Positions 6,668-9,676 of a DNA stretch of 9,676 bases are shown here, piece by piece. Origin of the DNA: Oscillospiraceae bacterium (GTDB lineage: Bacteria; Bacillota; Clostridia; Oscillospirales; Acutalibacteraceae); contig WQRM01000049.1 in NCBI GenBank assembly GCA_009786735.1, positions 1 through 9,676 on the forward strand, written 5' to 3'. Both the position numbers and the translations under genes were made by a program. The stretch's first letter is position 1. Each line of letters begins with the position of its first letter. Below the pieces are notes generated by a model, which was not told the DNA's origin, did no database searches, and saw only the letters and a list, made by a program, of their open reading frames with translations.

Positions 6668-7678
6668 TTAAACTTCATCATCCCAGTTGTCGTCGGCTTC
6701 GAAGTCTTTCTTCATCACTTCGCGCACCGCGTCGGCAATGCCGTTTTGGTCGATGCCAGCGATGTTCATCAGGTCTTCGTGCAAACCGATGGTGCTGAAG
6801 CTATCCTGCCAGCCCAAGCGTTTGACTGCACAGCCTTTGCCATACTCGGCAACCACTTCGCACACCGCGCTGCCCAAACCGCCGTTGACGGTGTGGTCTT
6901 CAGCCACGAGAATGCGGCGGGTGTCGTCCACTGCTTTGCGGATGGCGTCCACATCCAGAGGCTTGATGGTGTGCATATTGAGCACGCGCACGCTAAGACC
7001 ATCGGCGTTTTTGAGGAAGTCTGCCGCTTGCGTGGCGGTGAACACACAGCTGCCGCAGGTGATGATGGTGATGTCGGTGCCGTCGCGCATGGTTTGCGCT
7101 TTGCCCAGCGCAAAGCCGTAGTCCGAGCTCTCATACACCACACGGTCGAAGCCGCGGTTGATGCGGATGTAGAACGGGCCGGGGGTTTCGTAGGCCGCGC
7201 GCACCGCGTTGACGGTTTCCATGCCGTCGGCGGGGCACACGAGGGTCATGTTGGGGAACGCACGTTGCAGCGCGAAGTCCACAATGGCGTGGTGCGTGCT
7301 GCCCGCTTGCCCAAACGACGTGCCGCCGTGGGTGGCGATAATCTTCACGTTGGCGTTTTGGTAGCACACGTTCGCGTGCACTTGGTCGGCCGCGCGCAGC
7401 GAGGTGAACACACTAAACGCGCTCACAAACGGCACAAGACCGGCTTTCGCCATGCCTGCTGCCATGCTCATCATGTTTTGCTCGGCAATGCCCACATTGA
7501 AGAAACGCTCGGGGAATTTATCACCAAACATGCCGATCTTGGTCGATTTCGCCAAGTCCGCGGTCAGTGCCACGATTTCGGGATGTTGTTCGCCCAGCTC
7601 GCACAGGGCTTTGCCGTAATATTCAGCGGTTGCCAATTTGGTCGAGTCCGCTGCGGTGTAAGTCAATCCTGCTGCCAT
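6668..7678 (-). CDS. Transketolase, C-terminal subunit
   Basis: The half of a split transketolase that carries the pyrimidine-binding (Pyr) and C-terminal domains, 336 residues. Together with the N-terminal subunit it transfers two-carbon units between ketose and aldose phosphates in the non-oxidative pentose phosphate pathway. The catalytic glutamate that activates the thiamine diphosphate aminopyrimidine is in FNVGIAEQNMM (Glu66). SFGQAGSTHHAIVDFALQRAFPNM (121-144) and VCPADGMETVNAV (147-159) are typical of the Pyr domain of this split family and of related DXS enzymes. The C-terminal domain begins around residue 190. The start has AGGAGGAG 8 nt upstream. It lies 70 nt downstream of the N-terminal subunit gene on the same strand, the standard arrangement. 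A DXS-type enzyme is unlikely because the two halves are separate genes. Confidence 0.95.
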   Translation of the reverse strand: MAAGLTYTAADSTKLATAEYYGKALCELGEQHPEIVALTADLAKSTKIGMFGDKFPERFFNVGIAEQNMMSMAAGMAKAGLVPFVSAFSVFTSLRAADQVHANVCYQNANVKIIATHGGTSFGQAGSTHHAIVDFALQRAFPNMTLVCPADGMETVNAVRAAYETPGPFYIRINRGFDRVVYESSDYGFALGKAQTMRDGTDITIITCGSCVFTATQAADFLKNADGLSVRVLNMHTIKPLDVDAIRKAVDDTRRILVAEDHTVNGGLGSAVCEVVAEYGKGCAVKRLGWQDSFSTIGLHEDLMNIAGIDQNGIADAVREVMKKDFEADDNWDDEV

Positions 7679-7748
7679 TTATCTCGCTCCTCCTATTGCT
7701 GTCATTTTAACTTGGGTAGCCCGGTAGAGAGTTTTCATGTTATCCAAC

Positions 7749-8618
7749 TCAGCTGCCCTCCTTGTTCGCTCTTGCCACGCGAGCTTTGTGGTATGTTTCC
7801 AGCTCAGCTTTGGATTTTTCATACATGTCTTCGTTCATCGCGCCATAGTGCCACAGATAGTTATCTTCGATGTTAGCGATGCCTGCGCCTTTTTTGGTGT
7901 TGCACAACACCAGCACGGGTTGGTTGGTTTTGTTGGCTTTGGCAAACTCGATGGCATCGTCAATTTCGTTGAGGTTTTGGCCGTCAATTTCCTTCACGAT
8001 GAAGCCAAACGCTGCCCATTTGTCGGCCAGAGGCTCAAGCTTCATCACATCTTCGGTGCGACCGTCGATCATGCAGTTGTTGCGATCCACAAAGGTGATG
8101 AGGTTCGTGCAGCCAAAGTGCGCAGCGCTCATGGCGGCTTCCCACACTTGGCCTTCGTTGAGCTCGCCGTCGCCGGTGATGCAGTATGTCCACCAGTCTT
8201 TTTTCAGCACACGGGCGGCAAGTGCCGTGCCCACAGCGATGCTGATGCCGTGCCCCAACGAGCCGGTGCTGGCGTCCACGCCGTCAACCTTGTTGCTGTC
8301 CAAGTGGATGCCCATTTTGCTGTTGGTGAGGTTGAAGGTTTTGAGCTGCTCGGCGTCGTTGTAGCCGCGGCTGATGAGCGCGGGGGCATAGGCGATGCCT
8401 GCGTGCCCTTTGCTGAGGATGAAGCGGTCGCGGTCTTCCCAGTTGGGGTCGTCGCTGATGTTCATGTGCTTGTGATACAGCATGGTGAGAATGTCCATGC
8501 TGCTCATGCCTCCGCCGATGTGCCCGCTGCCCGCCCAAAAGGTGGTGTCCAGGCACAGTTTGCGCAGCTCGTGAGCTTTGTTCTCAAGAGCCACCCATTC
8601 CTGTTTGGTTAATGCCAT
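7749..8618 (-). CDS. Transketolase, N-terminal (thiamine diphosphate-binding) subunit
   Basis: The PP-domain half of a split transketolase, 289 residues. It binds thiamine diphosphate and Mg2+: GDGELNEGQ begins at Gly149 and the motif ends at Asn180-Asn181, fitting the GDG...NN signature. Conserved active-site regions SGHIGGGMSS (31-40, His33), DRFILSKGHAG (64-74, His72) and STGSLGHGI (117-125, His123) are intact. The start at 8618 has AGGAGG (8624-8629) about 5-6 nt upstream. It is first in a probable operon with the C-terminal subunit and the SCP2-like gene. The TAGAT tandem repeat lies immediately upstream, where its promoter would be expected; I see no convincing -35/-10 pair there. Confidence 0.96.
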   Translation of the reverse strand: MALTKQEWVALENKAHELRKLCLDTTFWAGSGHIGGGMSSMDILTMLYHKHMNISDDPNWEDRDRFILSKGHAGIAYAPALISRGYNDAEQLKTFNLTNSKMGIHLDSNKVDGVDASTGSLGHGISIAVGTALAARVLKKDWWTYCITGDGELNEGQVWEAAMSAAHFGCTNLITFVDRNNCMIDGRTEDVMKLEPLADKWAAFGFIVKEIDGQNLNEIDDAIEFAKANKTNQPVLVLCNTKKGAGIANIEDNYLWHYGAMNEDMYEKSKAELETYHKARVARANKEGS

Positions 8619-8628
8619 GTTGGTCCTC

Positions 8629-8669
8629 CTAGATATTAGATTTTAGATTGTAGATGCTAGATATTAGAT
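8629..8669. repeat. TAGAT-type tandem repeat upstream of the tkt operon
   Basis: The 13-mer CTAGATATTAGAT occurs perfectly at 8629-8641 and 8657-8669. The 15 nt between carry two more TAGAT units, so the 41-bp stretch is nearly all T-A-G-A-T words. It touches the ribosome binding site of the N-terminal transketolase gene on its left. It is much more AT-rich than its surroundings and could contain the operon's -10 region or serve as a protein-binding array; neither is demonstrated. Confidence 0.7.
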
Positions 8670-8687
8670 GTGCTATGCTTTTGGCTT

Positions 8688-8812
8688 CCCCCTCTGTCGC
8701 TGCGCGACATCTCCCCCGGCGGGGGCGACCTTGGCGAAACTCGACCTCTCAGGTGTTGCCAAGGGCTCCACCGCGTGCGGGGGAGCTGGCACGCGTAGCG
8801 TGACTGAGGGGG
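8688..8812. repeat. Long palindromic intergenic repeat, about 125 bp
   Basis: Four nested inverted pairs give one long imperfect hairpin: CCCCCTC (8688-8694) with GAGGGGG (8806-8812), CTCCCCC (8711-8717) with GGGGGAG (8779-8785), CCTTGGC (8729-8735) with GCCAAGG (8758-8764), and ACCT (8744-8747) with AGGT (8751-8754) at the tip. A TTTTG/CAAAA pair lies just outside. The element fills most of the space between the stop of the Sm-like gene (8826) and the tkt operon. Very similar GC-rich palindromes are, from memory, abundant in intergenic regions of Faecalibacterium-like clostridia. Short open frames inside it are not genes. It may also act as a transcription terminator for the gene to its right. 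Confidence 0.85.
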
Positions 8813-8825
8813 CAAAACAAACAAC

Positions 8826-9176
8826 TCACCGCTCCTTGCGCTTTTTGCGCGGTTCGCATGGCAAAACTTCCACAATATCGATAATCAAGTCCGTGTTGAT
8901 GAGATAATCCTTGCCACCATCAACAGCCATGGTCATCCAGTGCCCATCAATGGCTTTCACATCATCAATAAACGGAGCGTCCTTGCCAATCACGTGAATC
9001 CTACATGTGCAACCAACGAAGCGTTGCAGTGCGTCACTCATCGGAATGTCCTCCTTTTTGCGGTTGCGAATGCGTTGAATGGCAGCAGCCGCTGCGGCTC
9101 GCTTTTTCTTCTTGCTCTCCCAGAAAACAATGATCAACAGCAGCAAAATCGGCAACCAAATCCACCATTCATCCAT
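8826..9176 (-). CDS. Membrane-anchored small protein with Sm-like domain
   Basis: A 116-residue protein not matched to a named gene. Residues 4-19 (WWIWLPILLLLIIVFW) form one transmembrane helix right at the N-terminus, followed by the basic SKKKKR, which predicts a cytoplasmic C-terminal part. An Ala-rich, charged linker (27-45) leads to a domain at about 47-105 whose pattern (LQRFVGCTCRIHV ... DDVKAIDGHWMTMAVDGGKDYLINTDLIIDIVEVL) resembles the five-strand Sm/LSm fold; RNA binding is only an inference. The C-terminus is very basic (PRKKRKER). The ATG at 9176 is chosen because AGGAGG (9184-9189) precedes it by 7 nt; an upstream extension to 9254 overlaps the preceding gene and has no such site. 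The start is 14 nt from the stop of the hydrolase gene, so the two are probably co-transcribed. Confidence 0.82.
   Translation of the reverse strand: MDEWWIWLPILLLLIIVFWESKKKKRAAAAAAIQRIRNRKKEDIPMSDALQRFVGCTCRIHVIGKDAPFIDDVKAIDGHWMTMAVDGGKDYLINTDLIIDIVEVLPCEPRKKRKER
9039..9056 (-). promoter_or_regulatory. Internal ribosome binding site and ATG in the Sm-like gene
   Basis: Inside the membrane-protein gene, AAGGAGG (9050-9056, minus strand) stands 8 nt before an in-frame ATG (9039-9041). Starting here would give a 71-residue protein, MSDALQRFVGC onward, which is exactly the Sm-like domain without the membrane helix and linker. The site is as good as the one at the first start. It is coded by the Lys-Lys-Glu-Asp codons, so it could be a coincidence of that coding sequence. 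Confidence 0.6.
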
Positions 9177-9190
9177 GCGGTCACCTCCTG

Positions 9191-9676
9191 CTAAATCGGC
9201 AGCCATGACGGCAGCAGATAGATGATCCTGCCGTTGCGCAGCATCATCGGCCACAAGTTAGTGCCCACGCCAAGCGGACCGCGCCCGGTGCGTGCGGTGA
9301 CCAAACCGGTTTCGGGGTAGACGTTAATCAGCTGCCCTGCAAAGCCCAGCGATCGTGTCGGTCGCCCGGCAGAGCGCGTTTGCGCAGCGCCCCACCACAG
9401 CAGATTGTACGACACCAGTCCCCACAGCGCGGGGTACTCTTTGCAGCCGCTTAGCGCAGTGGCGGTCCACCAATCGGGGAGCACTTGCACGCCGTCGATG
9501 TAGCCACCTTCCAGCGTGAACACGCCAAACCGCAGCATGTCGCGCGTGGTCATATAAAGCCCTGCGCCGCCCTTTGCGCGACCATCGGCGGTGAAGATGC
9601 GCTGCTCGGCGCTGGTCATACCCAGCGGTTGCAGCAGCCGCTCTTGCAGCAATATGTAGTAGCACTCGCCGGTGGC
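9191..9676 (-). CDS. Serine hydrolase, beta-lactamase (class C-like) family, C-terminal part
   Basis: The frame is open to the right window edge, so the N-terminal part, including the SxxK and YxN catalytic motifs, lies outside and only 161 residues are visible. A TTG at 9652 is not a credible start because family homology continues before it (TGECYYILLQERLLQPLGM). Visible features of the beta-lactamase-like serine hydrolase family (PF00144) are PLGM at 17-20, GGAGLYMTTRDMLRFG at 36-51 and GFAGQLINVYPETGLVTART at 111-130, the last being the region of the third active-site motif. Such proteins include esterases, D-aminopeptidases and penicillin-binding-like enzymes, and the substrate cannot be told. 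Trp-rich segments (DWW 68-70, LLWWG 92-96) are notable. It ends just upstream of the Sm-like gene, whose ribosome binding site abuts its stop codon. Confidence 0.85.
   Translation of the reverse strand, partial: ATGECYYILLQERLLQPLGMTSAEQRIFTADGRAKGGAGLYMTTRDMLRFGVFTLEGGYIDGVQVLPDWWTATALSGCKEYPALWGLVSYNLLWWGAAQTRSAGRPTRSLGFAGQLINVYPETGLVTARTGRGPLGVGTNLWPMMLRNGRIIYLLPSWLPI

Noticed and set aside
6588..6668. N-terminal extension of the SCP2-like gene to a start at 6668.
   Set aside because: It would translate the direct-repeat element, and the downstream ATG at 6587 has a proper AAGGAGA site.
7679..7738. A 19-codon minus-strand frame (MKTLYRATQVKM...) between the two transketolase genes, ending directly at the tktC start codon.
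   Set aside because: It contains the tktC ribosome binding site, has only a poor site of its own and shows no family resemblance. Its abutment with the ATG could be chance.
8668..8907. Open frames on both strands across the palindromic repeat.
   Set aside because: They are translations of the repeat and of the antisense of the Sm-like gene; no ribosome binding site supports them.

Overview
The window looks like a chromosomal segment of a GC-rich Bacillota, most likely an Oscillospirales/Ruminococcaceae-type clostridium. Three things point there: the gene order rnpM-ylxQ-infB-rbfA-nrnA-truB, strong AGGAGG-type ribosome binding sites before most genes, and a transketolase split into two subunits. 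GC-rich palindromic intergenic repeats fit as well. The assignment is inference from gene order and sequence style, without a database comparison.

Left part (1-5272, + strand): the downstream part of the nusA-infB translation operon. It holds the RNase P modulator RnpM/YlxR (5' end cut by the window), the L7Ae-like protein YlxQ, initiation factor IF2, ribosome-binding factor RbfA, the DHH-family nanoRNase/pAp phosphatase NrnA, and tRNA pseudouridine-55 synthase TruB. rbfA/nrnA and nrnA/truB overlap, which suggests translational coupling. Two near-identical small hairpins with compensating third-arm changes sit in the ylxQ-infB gap.

Middle (5273-5780): 508 bp with no convincing gene and a visibly lower GC content. 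It opens with an almost perfect housekeeping promoter (TTGACA, 17-bp spacer, extended -10 TGGTAAAAT) immediately after truB. It closes with a 12-bp terminator hairpin shared with the convergent gene on the other strand. Between them are a 9-bp hairpin, a bulged 14-bp hairpin and a set of nested long-range complementarities. This reads best as an independent, strongly expressed structured non-coding RNA of about 460 nt, and I do not recognise its class. It is the most interesting part of the window.

Right part (5781-9676, - strand): two apparent transcription units. The first, read leftward, is the N-terminal transketolase subunit, the C-terminal transketolase subunit, and a protein with two SCP2-like halves, ending at the shared terminator. 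The second is the C-terminal part of a beta-lactamase-family serine hydrolase followed 14 nt later by a small membrane-anchored protein with an Sm-like C-terminal domain. That small gene has a second, very good internal ribosome binding site and ATG that would give a soluble 71-residue form. A roughly 125-bp palindromic repeat and a TAGAT-type tandem repeat lie between the two units.
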